Shown here: positions 27,370 through 35,762 of the stretch, in pieces
How the letters are laid out: every line of letters starts with the position of its first letter
Position numbering within the stretch: the first letter of the stretch is position 1
Origin: Fuscovulum blasticum DSM 2131
Lineage (GTDB): Bacteria; Pseudomonadota; Alphaproteobacteria; Rhodobacterales; Rhodobacteraceae
Length of the DNA stretch: 56,203 bases
Assembly (NCBI RefSeq): GCF_003034965.1
Contig: NZ_PZKE01000016.1
Coordinates: forward strand, 1-56,203
Direction of reading: 5' to 3'
Program-made: the position numbers and the translations under genes
The notes under the pieces: generated by a model
What the model was told of the DNA's origin: nothing
The model's input: only the letters and a program-made list of their open reading frames with translations
Databases searched by the model: none

Positions 27370-29109
27370 TCAGCGCAGCCGGCCGGTCGAGGCGACGGGA
27401 ATCCAGTGCCCGTCCGATGCCGCCAGCTTGGACACCGGCACCGACAGCACCAACCCCACCGCCACCGGCAGCGCCCAGAGGCTGAGCCCCCCGGCAATGA
27501 TCGCCGCCAGCAGGATCAGCCCAAGAACCGTTTCCACCGCATGGAACCGGATGAGGTCGCGCCACGGAATCGGGCCGTGGCCATGCTGCGGCCAGCCGGT
27601 ATCCACCCCGGTCAGCGCGCGCAGGATGATCTTGAGGTGCTGCACCATCATCACCGGCGCCACCAGCGCCGAAACCAGCGTCTCGGTCAGCACCGCACCG
27701 GCAAAGGCCAGACGGCGCCCGCGCGGCAGGCCGACACGCAGGATATGGTCGGCAATCCCCATCAGCTTGGGCGCGAACAGCAGCGCCAGCACGGTGACCA
27801 TCAGCCAGCCCGCACCGTTGCCGGTGCCTGGCGTCAGGAAATACACTTCTTCCGACCCGGCCGAGGCCCAGAGGATCAGGATCGCGGCCCAGACCACGGC
27901 GCCAAGATAGGCCATGGCGCCCGAGAACAGGTGGAACCGGGAAATCGGGTTCAGCCCCGCCGCGCCGAACAGCAGGCGGACGTGTTGAAGGTTGCCCTGG
28001 CACCAGCGGGCGTCGCGCTTGATATGGCCCACCAGCGACGACGGCGCCTCTTCATGGCTGTCTGCCGCTTCGGGCAGGATACGCACACCCCAGCCGGCAC
28101 GGCGCAACAGCGCGGCTTCCACGAAATCGTGGCTCAGGATCACGCCGCCCAGCGGGCGCGGGCCCGACAGTTGCGGCAGCCCGGCGCAGGTGGCGAAGGC
28201 CTTGACCCGCACCATGGCATTGTGGCCCATGAAGTTGCCGTCCGACCCGGTCCAGCTTGCATAGCCACGGCCCAGCGGCCCGCCATACACCCGGTTGGCA
28301 AAACTTTGCAGACGCTGCCAGACCGTCTCGCCGGCATCGACCAGCGGCAAGGATTGCACCAGCGCGCAGCCCGGATCGGCCACCAGCGCATCGGCCAGCG
28401 TCAGAACGGTGCGGCGGCCCATGCGGCTGTCGGCGTCCAGGATCAGCGCCGCGTCATAGGCCGAGCCCTGACGGGTAATCCAGTCGCGGATATTGCCCTG
28501 CTTGTAGTCACGGTTCTTCAGCCGGTGGCGATAGCGGATCACCAGGTTGGGCCGCGCCTCGCTGATGGCGGCAACGGTCGCGGTTTCCGTCAGCACCGCA
28601 CGCGGATCGCGGGTGTCGGACAGGACATGCAGCGAAAATCGGTGGGCGTGTCCCGGCCCCTTCAGGGCTGCCAGCAGGTCGGCGGCGCGACCGATGGTTT
28701 CCTGCGGGTCTTCGCCATACATCGGCAGCAGGATGGCAATCCGCAGCCCCGGCGCCGCGGCATGGGCCTGCGGGCGCGGACGGCGGAAGAACCCGATCGC
28801 CGAGGTGACGGTGGACAGCGCCAGCCAGTAGATGGCAAAGCCCGACAGCACCGCCAGGGCGGTTTCGGCCGGGCCAAGCCGGCCATCCACCGTCAGCACC
28901 TGCGCCGTGGCCAGCCCGAAGGCCAGCGCCACCAGCGGCGGCAGCCCCAGCACCGCCAGCCGCACCCGCCGCGCGTGCGTCCGGCGCGGGCCGGTCGCCG
29001 GCGCTGCCGGGTCATGGAACGGCAGTTTCAGGTTCTGATCCGGCATAAGAAGGCTTGCCGGCAAGCCAACGGGCTGGAAGCCCGTCAACGGACGAAGAAG
29101 CTGCGTCAT
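27370..29109 (-). CDS. opgH: Glucans biosynthesis glucosyltransferase H
   Basis: 579 aa, inner membrane family 2 glycosyltransferase that polymerises the beta-1,2-glucan backbone of osmoregulated periplasmic glucans from UDP-glucose. YDAALILDADSRMG holds the DxD metal motif; SHDFVEAALLRRAG and DARWCQGNLQHVRLL contain the acceptor aspartate and the arginine-tryptophan motif that is characteristic of OpgH. Membrane helices flank the catalytic region on both sides. It is much shorter than the enterobacterial protein (about 850 aa), lacking most of the long N-terminal region, as in other alphaproteobacteria. ATG 29109 overlaps the opgG stop by 4 bases. Confidence 0.93.
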   Translation of the reverse strand: MTQLLRPLTGFQPVGLPASLLMPDQNLKLPFHDPAAPATGPRRTHARRVRLAVLGLPPLVALAFGLATAQVLTVDGRLGPAETALAVLSGFAIYWLALSTVTSAIGFFRRPRPQAHAAAPGLRIAILLPMYGEDPQETIGRAADLLAALKGPGHAHRFSLHVLSDTRDPRAVLTETATVAAISEARPNLVIRYRHRLKNRDYKQGNIRDWITRQGSAYDAALILDADSRMGRRTVLTLADALVADPGCALVQSLPLVDAGETVWQRLQSFANRVYGGPLGRGYASWTGSDGNFMGHNAMVRVKAFATCAGLPQLSGPRPLGGVILSHDFVEAALLRRAGWGVRILPEAADSHEEAPSSLVGHIKRDARWCQGNLQHVRLLFGAAGLNPISRFHLFSGAMAYLGAVVWAAILILWASAGSEEVYFLTPGTGNGAGWLMVTVLALLFAPKLMGIADHILRVGLPRGRRLAFAGAVLTETLVSALVAPVMMVQHLKIILRALTGVDTGWPQHGHGPIPWRDLIRFHAVETVLGLILLAAIIAGGLSLWALPVAVGLVLSVPVSKLAASDGHWIPVASTGRLR

Positions 29110-30695
29110 GCGCCAAACCACCTGTAAAGCCAAACTTCCCCTACCCGGACCGCATCACGCCACAACTCGACGCGCAATTCGGCCGGAATGCCCTCGGGCA
29201 TCAGAAAAGTTGCCGCAACCCGGACGCCTCCCGTCGCGGGGTTGGGTTTCACTTGCACGCCCTTCACCTCACCGGACGATGTGGACACCCGCGCCTCCAA
29301 CGCAGAGATGTCCTCGCCCAGCGCCGGATGGGGCGCGTAGTCAATCGTGAAGATGCGGCCTTCTTCAAAGACCCGCTCGCCGGTGCGGCTGCCCTGCACC
29401 CGCGCCACCAGACCGTCCACCGGGGCATCCTCGCCCCAGTAAAGACGATAGCTGAATTTCTGTTCGCTGCCCGCCGCCATTGGCGCATCCGGCTGCCAGT
29501 AGGCCACGATGTTGTCGTAGATTTCCTTGTCAGCCGGAATTTCCATCAGCATGACCCGGCCCTTGCCCCAGTCGCCCAGGGGTTCCACCCACAGGCTGGG
29601 GCGGCGTTCATACTTGGCTTCGAAATCCAGATAGGACTCGGGATCGCGCGCGCGCTGCATCAGGCCAAAGCCGCGCAGGCCGGTGTCGCCAAAGCCGCTC
29701 ATCTCCACCCGCTCGGGGTTGCGCAGCGGCCGCCACAGGATTTCGCCCGCGCCATTGGCGATCTGCAACCCGTCGCTGTCATGCACGCCTTCGCGGAAAT
29801 CGTCGAACTTGATGCGGTTCAGATCGTTGAACAGGAACATCGATGTTTCCGGCGCGATGCCGAAATCCGTCAGTTCGACGCGCGGGTACACCGTCGCCTC
29901 GACCTCGATCACCGTGGGCAGGCCCTTGCGGATGCGGAAGGTATAGGCCCCGGTCGCCGAAGGGCCGTCCATCAGGGCATGAACCACCGCCTCGGCAGAG
30001 CCGGCGGCGGCCGCTTCCACCCAATAGGCGCGGAACAGCGGGAATTCCTCGGGGCCGTTCGCCCCGGTGGTGCCGATGGCCAGCCCACGCGCCGACAGAC
30101 CGTAGATCTGCTCTTTGCCGATGGCACGGAAATAGGTCGCGCCCTGGAACACCGCATATTCCTGGAACACCGTCGGTTCGACCAGTTCGCCCAAAAGGCG
30201 GATACCGGAAAAGCCGGTTCCGGCCGGATCAAGCTGCGGGAAACGGTCGGTTGTGTCGTACAGCCCCAGATCGAAGGCCACGCGCCGCGCCATCCCGTCC
30301 TTGACCGCATTCACCTCGACCTCATGGGTCTGATAGAGGCCGGCGATGAACAGGTCGGCCCGGACGGCGCTGTCGCTGTCGCGGAACAGGCCGTTGCGGG
30401 TATCGAACCAGATCTCGCGGAACTGGTCATAGGTCAGGTCGCGCCATTCGGACGACACTTCCGGCGGCGGCACATAATCCGCCGCGGCCAGCGCCTTGGC
30501 CTCGGCCTCAAGCGTGGCGCGGCTGAAGGGCAGCGGGTCGCCCAGTTTCACCCCGAAGGTCTTGGGTTCGATCACCGTGGCGCCTTCGGCGGCGGCGGTC
30601 GCGGCTTCCCCCTCGGCCCGCACCAGTTGCGGCATCAGCCCAAGGGCCGACAGGGTGCCCAGAAGCGCCCGGCGTGACATCACGGAACCGCTCAT
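29106..30695 (-). CDS. opgG: Periplasmic glucans biosynthesis protein OpgG/OpgD (MdoG family)
   Basis: 529 aa. Starts MSGSVMSRRALLGTLSALGL with a twin-arginine pair and hydrophobic stretch ending at LVRA, so export by Tat is plausible, as for OpgD. The mature part shows the MdoG fold: FGVKLGDPLPFSRA, YDQFREIWFDTRNGLFRD, FRAYWVEAA, TSMFLFNDLNRIKFDDFR and HDSDGLQIANGAGEILWRPL (in parts). It shapes or branches the glucan in the periplasm. The ATG at 30695 has GGAGG 8 bases upstream and overlaps the opgC stop by 4 bases. Calling it G or D is uncertain; the operon context favours the G role with a Tat-type leader. Confidence 0.9.
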   Translation of the reverse strand: MSGSVMSRRALLGTLSALGLMPQLVRAEGEAATAAAEGATVIEPKTFGVKLGDPLPFSRATLEAEAKALAAADYVPPPEVSSEWRDLTYDQFREIWFDTRNGLFRDSDSAVRADLFIAGLYQTHEVEVNAVKDGMARRVAFDLGLYDTTDRFPQLDPAGTGFSGIRLLGELVEPTVFQEYAVFQGATYFRAIGKEQIYGLSARGLAIGTTGANGPEEFPLFRAYWVEAAAAGSAEAVVHALMDGPSATGAYTFRIRKGLPTVIEVEATVYPRVELTDFGIAPETSMFLFNDLNRIKFDDFREGVHDSDGLQIANGAGEILWRPLRNPERVEMSGFGDTGLRGFGLMQRARDPESYLDFEAKYERRPSLWVEPLGDWGKGRVMLMEIPADKEIYDNIVAYWQPDAPMAAGSEQKFSYRLYWGEDAPVDGLVARVQGSRTGERVFEEGRIFTIDYAPHPALGEDISALEARVSTSSGEVKGVQVKPNPATGGVRVAATFLMPEGIPAELRVELWRDAVRVGEVWLYRWFGA

Positions 30696-31960
30696 CCCCG
30701 CACCTCCGGCCCGGAAACAGGCATTGCCGACACAGGGCCTTCGGGCATCGCACGACCGGCGCGCGGCACCGAGGCCACACCGGCCGGCCGCACCGGCGCC
30801 TTCCACGGGCTGGACTTGAACCATGTGACCACGACGGCGGTCGCATAAAGCAGCCCCAGCCCCAGCAGGTTGACCGCCACGGTTGCCGCGAAATCGCGTC
30901 CGAACAGATCCAGCAGCGCGCCAAGACCGCGGGCGATCACCATCGACACCGCGAAGACCGCCAGCGACTGCCGACCAACCAGCGACACCGCCTGCACCAC
31001 CGGCACCCGACGCGTGCCCTGGGTCAGCCAGGCACCCTTGGGGCCAACGGCAACCCAGGCCAGATAGGCCAGCGCCAGGAAATGCACATAGCGCAGCGCG
31101 CCCTGCGTGGTCTTTTCGAACAGGAACCACCAGTCACCCCGCAGCGAGCGCAGCCCCTCAAAGGCGCCCAGCGTCACATGCCAGGCGAAAGGCACCGTCA
31201 CCAGAACAATCGCCAAGGCAAGCACCACCAGCCCGCGCCGCACCGGCGGCACCGGCAGCCAGCCCGCCATCAGCGCATAGCCGGTCATGAACACCAGTTG
31301 CCAGGCAAAGGGATTGAAGAACCAGGCCCGGGTCGATCCACGCTCGAACCACAGCTCGGCCGGCAGGTTCAGCAGGCCGAACTGCGCCAACGTCCACAGG
31401 GCCACGCTGACCGCCATTGCAAGCCTGCGGTCAACCCGCGCCAGCAGCAGGAACAGCGGCAGCATCGCCAGCAGCACGATATACATCGGCAGGATGTCGA
31501 AATAGTTCGGCACATAGGTCAGCGTCAGCAGGCCCAGCAGGTTCGGCCCGGTTTCATTCAGGAACGGCTTGAGGTTCAGCCCCGACACCACGTCGCGCGG
31601 GAACAGCCCGGTGGCATTTATCGCCACCATCAGCGCCAGCGTCAGCAGGAAGATACCGATATGCACCCAGTAGACCTGCCAGATCCGGTGCGCGATGCGC
31701 GCCGTGCCCAGCAGCCAGCCCGCGCGGGCGAACAGCGTGCCGAAGGCCAGCGCCGAAGCCATGCCCGAGCAGAACACGAAAATCTCGGCCGAATCCGAAA
31801 ACCCGAAACGGCCGGGCATGAACAGCGCCCAGGGGTTGTCGGTGATATGGGCGACAAGGATGACAATCATCGCAACGCCGCGGAAGAAATCCAGCCGCAG
31901 ATCACGCGGCCGCGGGGCCGGGGTCATCGTGGTTGCGGGGCCTGCATACACTTCAGCCAC
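30692..31960 (-). CDS. opgC: OpgC membrane protein, glucan succinyltransferase
   Basis: 422 aa with about ten hydrophobic segments. RDLRLDFFRGVAMIVILVAH followed by NPWALFMPGRFGFSDSAEIF is the classic OpgC/acyltransferase-3-like opening; LNLKPFLNETGPNLLGLLTL and VPNYFDILPMYIVLLAMLPL are further OpgC landmarks. It adds succinyl groups to periplasmic glucans. I keep the GTG at 31960 because AGGA lies 7-8 bases before it; the ATG at 31927 has no visible ribosome site. First gene of the operon, with opgG and opgH coupled behind it. In R. sphaeroides opgC lies in one operon with opgG-opgI-opgH; no opgI is seen here. Confidence 0.92.
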   Translation of the reverse strand: MAEVYAGPATTMTPAPRPRDLRLDFFRGVAMIVILVAHITDNPWALFMPGRFGFSDSAEIFVFCSGMASALAFGTLFARAGWLLGTARIAHRIWQVYWVHIGIFLLTLALMVAINATGLFPRDVVSGLNLKPFLNETGPNLLGLLTLTYVPNYFDILPMYIVLLAMLPLFLLLARVDRRLAMAVSVALWTLAQFGLLNLPAELWFERGSTRAWFFNPFAWQLVFMTGYALMAGWLPVPPVRRGLVVLALAIVLVTVPFAWHVTLGAFEGLRSLRGDWWFLFEKTTQGALRYVHFLALAYLAWVAVGPKGAWLTQGTRRVPVVQAVSLVGRQSLAVFAVSMVIARGLGALLDLFGRDFAATVAVNLLGLGLLYATAVVVTWFKSSPWKAPVRPAGVASVPRAGRAMPEGPVSAMPVSGPEVRG

Positions 31961-32382
31961 CCGTCATTCCTGTCTCGCCCGACCGGTGGAAGAACCCGGC
32001 TCTGTCAGGCATCTGTTGCGTTCGTCTGCCTTGCCAGCGATTCTGCAGGCGCAGCATCATTCCAAGCCGCCCGGATACCTCTATGCAGCTTTGGCTTCAA
32101 TCCGGGCACGACTGAAAAGATCGTGATTTTGGCGGGTTAGCGCAGGCGTGCCGGCAGCTATCCGCCGATACGCTCAAAAAACAGGCAAATAGCGGATGAA
32201 ATTCCACCGTCGCGCCCCGTTCCCGCAGGTGGATGCCGCTTGCGCAAACAGAACGCCCCTGCCCTGCCCGGCAAGAGATGCGGCATCGGCCTTGATGCCC
32301 TTTGCCACCGGGGGCCTTCGTGGACCACTTGCCCCGTTGTCTGGCGGCCCCATATGCTGCGCAGGGCAAAGGGGGACCGGCC
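31961..32382. other. Divergent non-coding spacer between opgC and selO
   Basis: 422 bases without a supported gene. It should hold the promoters of the opg operon (leftward) and selO (rightward). A TTGAAG with a weak TATCCG 17 bases later is on the minus strand around 32098-32070. ATCCGC at 32160-32165 and GCGGAT at 32192-32197 form a long-spaced inverted repeat around an A-run. I see no tRNA, riboswitch or conserved small ORF here. Confidence 0.5.
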
Positions 32383-33813
32383 ATGACCTTCCGTTTTGAC
32401 AATACCTGGGCCCGCGACCTGCCGGGCACCTTCCTGCGGCTTGCCCCTGACGCGGCTCCTGCGCCGGAACTGGTCTTCCTGAATCGCCCGCTTGCGGCCG
32501 ATCTGGGCCTCGACGCTGATGATCTGGCCGCGCAAGGGGCCGCCTGGTTCTCGGGTGCCGCCCTGCCGCCCGGCGCCGATCCGGTCGCGCTGGCCTATGC
32601 CGGCCACCAGTTCGGCGGCTTCTCGCCCGTTCTGGGCGACGGCCGGGCGCATCTGTTGGGGGAACACCTTGCCCCGGACGGCCGCCGCTATGACCTGCAA
32701 CTGAAAGGTTCGGGGAAAACGCCGTTCTCGCGCGGCGGCGACGGCAAGGCCGTGCTTGGCCCCATGCTGCGCGAGGCGCTGGTGTCCGAAGCGATGGCCG
32801 CGCTTGGCGTGCCCACCACCCGCGCGCTGGCCGTGGCCACCACGGGCGAAGGCATCTGGCGCGACAGCGGCCGCCAGCCCGGCGCGGTGCTGGCCCGGAT
32901 TGCCGCCAGCCACATCCGGGTTGGCAGCTTCCAGTTCCTGTCTGCCCGGGGCGAGACCGACAAGCTGCAGGCGCTGACCACCTACACGCTGGCCCGCCAC
33001 TACCCCGATGCCCCGGCAGCGGAAACGCCCGCACTGGCGCTGTTCGATGCCGCCGCCGCCCGCCAGTGCCGGCTGATCGCGCAATGGATGGGCCTTGGCT
33101 TCCTGCATGGGGTGATGAACACCGACAATATGGCACTGTCGGGGGAAACCATCGACTATGGCCCCTGCGCTTTTCTCGATGCCTTCGACCCCGACACGGT
33201 GTTTTCCTCGATCGACCGGCAGGGGCGCTATTCCTGGGCCAATCAGCCGCGCATCCTGCTGTGGAACCTGGCCCGTCTGGCCGAGGCGCTGCTGCCGCTG
33301 ATCGACCCGAACGGCGACACGGCGGTCGCGGCGGCGAATGACCGGCTGGACCGGGTTGCCGCGCTTTACCGCAGCGAATGGCTGGCCGTGATGCGGGCCA
33401 AGCTGGGGCTTGCGGGCGAGGATGCGACGGACGGCGCCCTGATCGACGAACTGCTGGCCGCGATGCAGGGGGCTGACTGGACGCTGACCTTCCGCCGCCT
33501 TGCCGGGGCCGCCGCAGGCGACACAGCCGCCCTGCGCCCGCTGTTTCCCGATTTCACCCTTATGCAGGGCTGGCTGCCGCGCTGGCAGGCCCGGCTTGCC
33601 CCCGACGCCGCCGCCCGGATGCTGGCGGTGAACCCCGCCGTGATCCCGCGCAACCACCGGGTGGAAGAGGCGCTGACCGCCGCCACAGGTGGCGACATGG
33701 CCCCCTTCGACGCCCTGCTGCAGGCCCTGCGCGAACCGTTTGTCGAGCGCGAGGCGTACATGCTGCCACCACCTTCGGGCTTTGGCCCCTATGTCACCTT
33801 CTGCGGCACCTGA
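32383..33813 (+). CDS. selO: Protein adenylyltransferase SelO (YdiU family)
   Basis: 476 aa, full length. A pseudokinase-fold enzyme that transfers AMP to Ser/Thr/Tyr of proteins. Visible landmarks: AYAGHQFGGFSPVLGDGRAH, LQLKGSGKTPFSRGGDGKAV (in parts), LREALVSEAMAALGVPTTRA, GFLHGVMNTDNMALSGETID and DYGPCAFLDAF. The protein ends FCGT, with Cys474 at the place where animal SelO carries selenocysteine. Start at ATG 32383. Stand-alone gene; the XRE-cupin gene follows after 56 bases. Confidence 0.95.
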   Translation: MTFRFDNTWARDLPGTFLRLAPDAAPAPELVFLNRPLAADLGLDADDLAAQGAAWFSGAALPPGADPVALAYAGHQFGGFSPVLGDGRAHLLGEHLAPDGRRYDLQLKGSGKTPFSRGGDGKAVLGPMLREALVSEAMAALGVPTTRALAVATTGEGIWRDSGRQPGAVLARIAASHIRVGSFQFLSARGETDKLQALTTYTLARHYPDAPAAETPALALFDAAAARQCRLIAQWMGLGFLHGVMNTDNMALSGETIDYGPCAFLDAFDPDTVFSSIDRQGRYSWANQPRILLWNLARLAEALLPLIDPNGDTAVAAANDRLDRVAALYRSEWLAVMRAKLGLAGEDATDGALIDELLAAMQGADWTLTFRRLAGAAAGDTAALRPLFPDFTLMQGWLPRWQARLAPDAAARMLAVNPAVIPRNHRVEEALTAATGGDMAPFDALLQALREPFVEREAYMLPPPSGFGPYVTFCGT

Positions 33814-33869
33814 CCCGGCGTTCTGCGACAGGCGTTGACGCCGCGCATCGGGCGGGGTTTGCTGCGCGC

Positions 33870-34427
33870 ATGTCAAACCGCTCCGACATTCATGACCGCC
33901 TGGCCTCTTCCCTGCGCGAAGCCCGCCGCGCCCGCGGGCTGAGCCTTGATGCCGTGGCCAAGCTGTCGGGCGTGTCGCGCAGCATGGTCAGCCAGATCGA
34001 ACGGGGCGAATCCTCGCCCACGGTGGCCACGCTGTGGAACCTGACCCAGGCCTTGCAGGTGGATTTCGCCGGGTTGCTGGAAGGCAAGCCACGGCCGGGG
34101 ATCGAGATCACCCGCGCCGATGCGGCCCCGGTGATCGACCGGGGCGGCGTGCGCATCCGCATCCTGTCGCCGCCCGAGGCCGTGGGCGAAAACGAGGTCT
34201 ATGATCTTGAATTCAGCCCCGGCGCGCGGCTGCTGTCCGAGCCCCATTCGCCGGGCTGCCGAGAACATCTGACGGTGATCGACGGTCAGCTTCGGGTGCG
34301 TTCAGGCGACGAGGACGAACGGCTGGGGGCCGGCGACGTGGCCCGCTATGCCGCGGACCGCGACCATGAGATCGGCGCCGAAGGGTCCGCCCCGGCGCGC
34401 GCCATTCTGATCGTTCAGGGAAGCTGA
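33870..34427 (+). CDS. XRE family regulator with C-terminal cupin domain
   Basis: 185 aa. The N-terminal helix-turn-helix reads SLREARRARGLSLDAVAKLS, GVSRSMVSQIERGESSPTVA, and LWNLTQALQVDFAGLL. The C-terminal cupin (residues about 105-180) has HSPGCREHLTVIDGQLRV and GAGDVARYAADRDHEI, a small-ligand sensing barrel. Such proteins often regulate amino acid catabolism. It lies directly upstream of and parallel to kbl-tdh, and two near-identical palindromes in the 138-base gap make control of threonine breakdown likely. The ligand is unknown. Confidence 0.9.
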   Translation: MSNRSDIHDRLASSLREARRARGLSLDAVAKLSGVSRSMVSQIERGESSPTVATLWNLTQALQVDFAGLLEGKPRPGIEITRADAAPVIDRGGVRIRILSPPEAVGENEVYDLEFSPGARLLSEPHSPGCREHLTVIDGQLRVRSGDEDERLGAGDVARYAADRDHEIGAEGSAPARAILIVQGS

Positions 34428-34483
34428 AGCCGGAGGCCGGACCGCCGGCGCCGAAGGTGATTTGCGGAAGGAAGACCCCGGAA

Positions 34484-34497
34484 TCCGTCTTGACGGA
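34484..34497. promoter_or_regulatory. Palindromic operator candidate, upstream site
   Basis: TCCGTC-TT-GACGGA is a perfect 6+2+6 inverted repeat located just upstream of the likely -35 box of kbl. It matches the second site at 34541 in TCCGTY-N2-RACGGA form. The centres are 57 bases apart. Confidence 0.6.
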
Positions 34498-34512
34498 CAC
34501 ATATCCGCCATA

Positions 34513-34541
34513 TTGACAGATCCGGCAGCGATGCGGTAATT
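34513..34541 (+). promoter_or_regulatory. Likely promoter of kbl-tdh
   Basis: TTGACA (34513-34518) is a perfect -35 box; 17 bases later GTAATT (34536-34541) is an acceptable -10. It is bracketed by two matching palindromes, the second of which overlaps the -10 edge and start region, so repression by the upstream XRE-cupin protein is plausible. Confidence 0.5.
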
Positions 34542-34554
34542 CCGTTAAAACGGA
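34541..34554. promoter_or_regulatory. Palindromic operator candidate, downstream site
   Basis: TCCGTT-AA-AACGGA, a perfect 6+2+6 inverted repeat, sits between the -10 box and the GGAGGAA ribosome site of kbl. It shares eight identical outer-half bases per symmetric unit with the site at 34484. A dimer bound here would block transcription start. Confidence 0.6.
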
Positions 34555-34565
34555 GGAAATCTTTC

Positions 34566-35762
34566 ATGACGGATACGGGTGGGGCGGCGTTTCTGGGGCA
34601 CCTGGCCGGGGTGCTTGACGGCATCCGGGGCGAAGGTCTGTGGAAGTCCGAGCGGGCGATCGAAGGGCCGCAGGGTGCCTGGGTCACCATGGACGGCCGG
34701 CGGATGCTGAACCTTTGCGCCAACAACTATCTGGGTCTTGCCGATGACCCGCGGCTGGTGGCGGCGGCCAAGGCGGCAATGGACGAGGCGGGCTATGGCA
34801 TGGCCTCGGTCCGGTTCATCTGCGGCACGCAGGAAATGCACCGCAAGCTGGAAACCCGGCTGGCCGGGTTTCTGGGCATGGAGGATTCGATCCTGTTCGC
34901 CGCCTGTTTCGATGCCAATGGCGCGGTGTTCGAACCGCTGCTTGGCCCCGAGGATGCGGTGGTGTCCGACAGCCTGAACCACGCCAGCATCATCGACGGC
35001 ATCCGCCTGTCGAAGGCGCGTCGCTATCGTTACGCCAATGGCGACATGTCCGACCTTGAGGCGCAGCTCAAGGCGGCGCGGGCCGAAGGGGCGCGGCATA
35101 TCCTTGTGGCGACCGACGGCGTGTTCTCGATGGACGGCTATTTCGCGCCGCTGGCCGAGGTGCGGCGGCTGGCCGATGCCTATGGCGCGCTGGTGATGGT
35201 GGACGACTGCCACGCCACCGGCTTTGTCGGGGCGAAGGGTTCGGGCACGCCGTCGCGCGCCGGGGTTGCGGTGGACATCCTGACCGGCACGCTGGGCAAG
35301 GCGCTTGGCGGGGCTTTGGGCGGCTATGTCGCCGGGCCGAAGGTGGTGATCGACCTGCTGCGCCAGCGCGGGCGGCCGTACCTGTTCTCGAACGCGCTGC
35401 CGCCGGCCGTGGTGGGCGCCGGGCTGGCCGCGCTGGACATCATCGAGGCGGCCGATGACCTGCGCGCGCAGCTTTTCGAGAACGCCGCCTATTGGCGGGC
35501 CGGCCTGACGGCCGCCGGGTTCCGGCTGCTGCCGGGCGAACACCCCATCGTGCCGGTCATGCTGGGCGATGCGGTGCTGGCGCAGCGGATGGCGGCGGCC
35601 CTGGCCGAGCGGGGGGTGCATGTCGCGGGCTTCTTCTTCCCCGTGGTGCCCAAGGGGCAGGCGCGCATCCGCACGCAGATGAATGCGCGGTTGACGCGAG
35701 GGGATCTGGATTTCGCGCTGTCGGCCTTTGCCGAAGCGGGCCGTGACGTGGGGGTGATCTGA
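34566..35762 (+). CDS. kbl: Glycine C-acetyltransferase (2-amino-3-ketobutyrate CoA ligase)
   Basis: 398 aa, family-typical. PLP enzyme that splits 2-amino-3-ketobutyrate with CoA into glycine and acetyl-CoA. [46 protein letters not shown] and [18 protein letters not shown] (with the PLP lysine) are all present. GGAGGAA precedes the ATG. Its last base is the first base of the tdh ATG (TGATG), so the two are coupled. Together with Tdh it degrades threonine to glycine. Confidence 0.96.
   Translation: MTDTGGAAFLGHLAGVLDGIRGEGLWKSERAIEGPQGAWVTMDGRRMLNLCANNYLGLADDPRLVAAAKAAMDEAGYGMASVRFICGTQEMHRKLETRLAGFLGMEDSILFAACFDANGAVFEPLLGPEDAVVSDSLNHASIIDGIRLSKARRYRYANGDMSDLEAQLKAARAEGARHILVATDGVFSMDGYFAPLAEVRRLADAYGALVMVDDCHATGFVGAKGSGTPSRAGVAVDILTGTLGKALGGALGGYVAGPKVVIDLLRQRGRPYLFSNALPPAVVGAGLAALDIIEAADDLRAQLFENAAYWRAGLTAAGFRLLPGEHPIVPVMLGDAVLAQRMAAALAERGVHVAGFFFPVVPKGQARIRTQMNARLTRGDLDFALSAFAEAGRDVGVI

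Noticed and set aside
32474-33876. Long minus-strand frame opposite selO
   Set aside because: The plus strand encodes SelO with all expected motifs; the antisense frame is a composition artefact.
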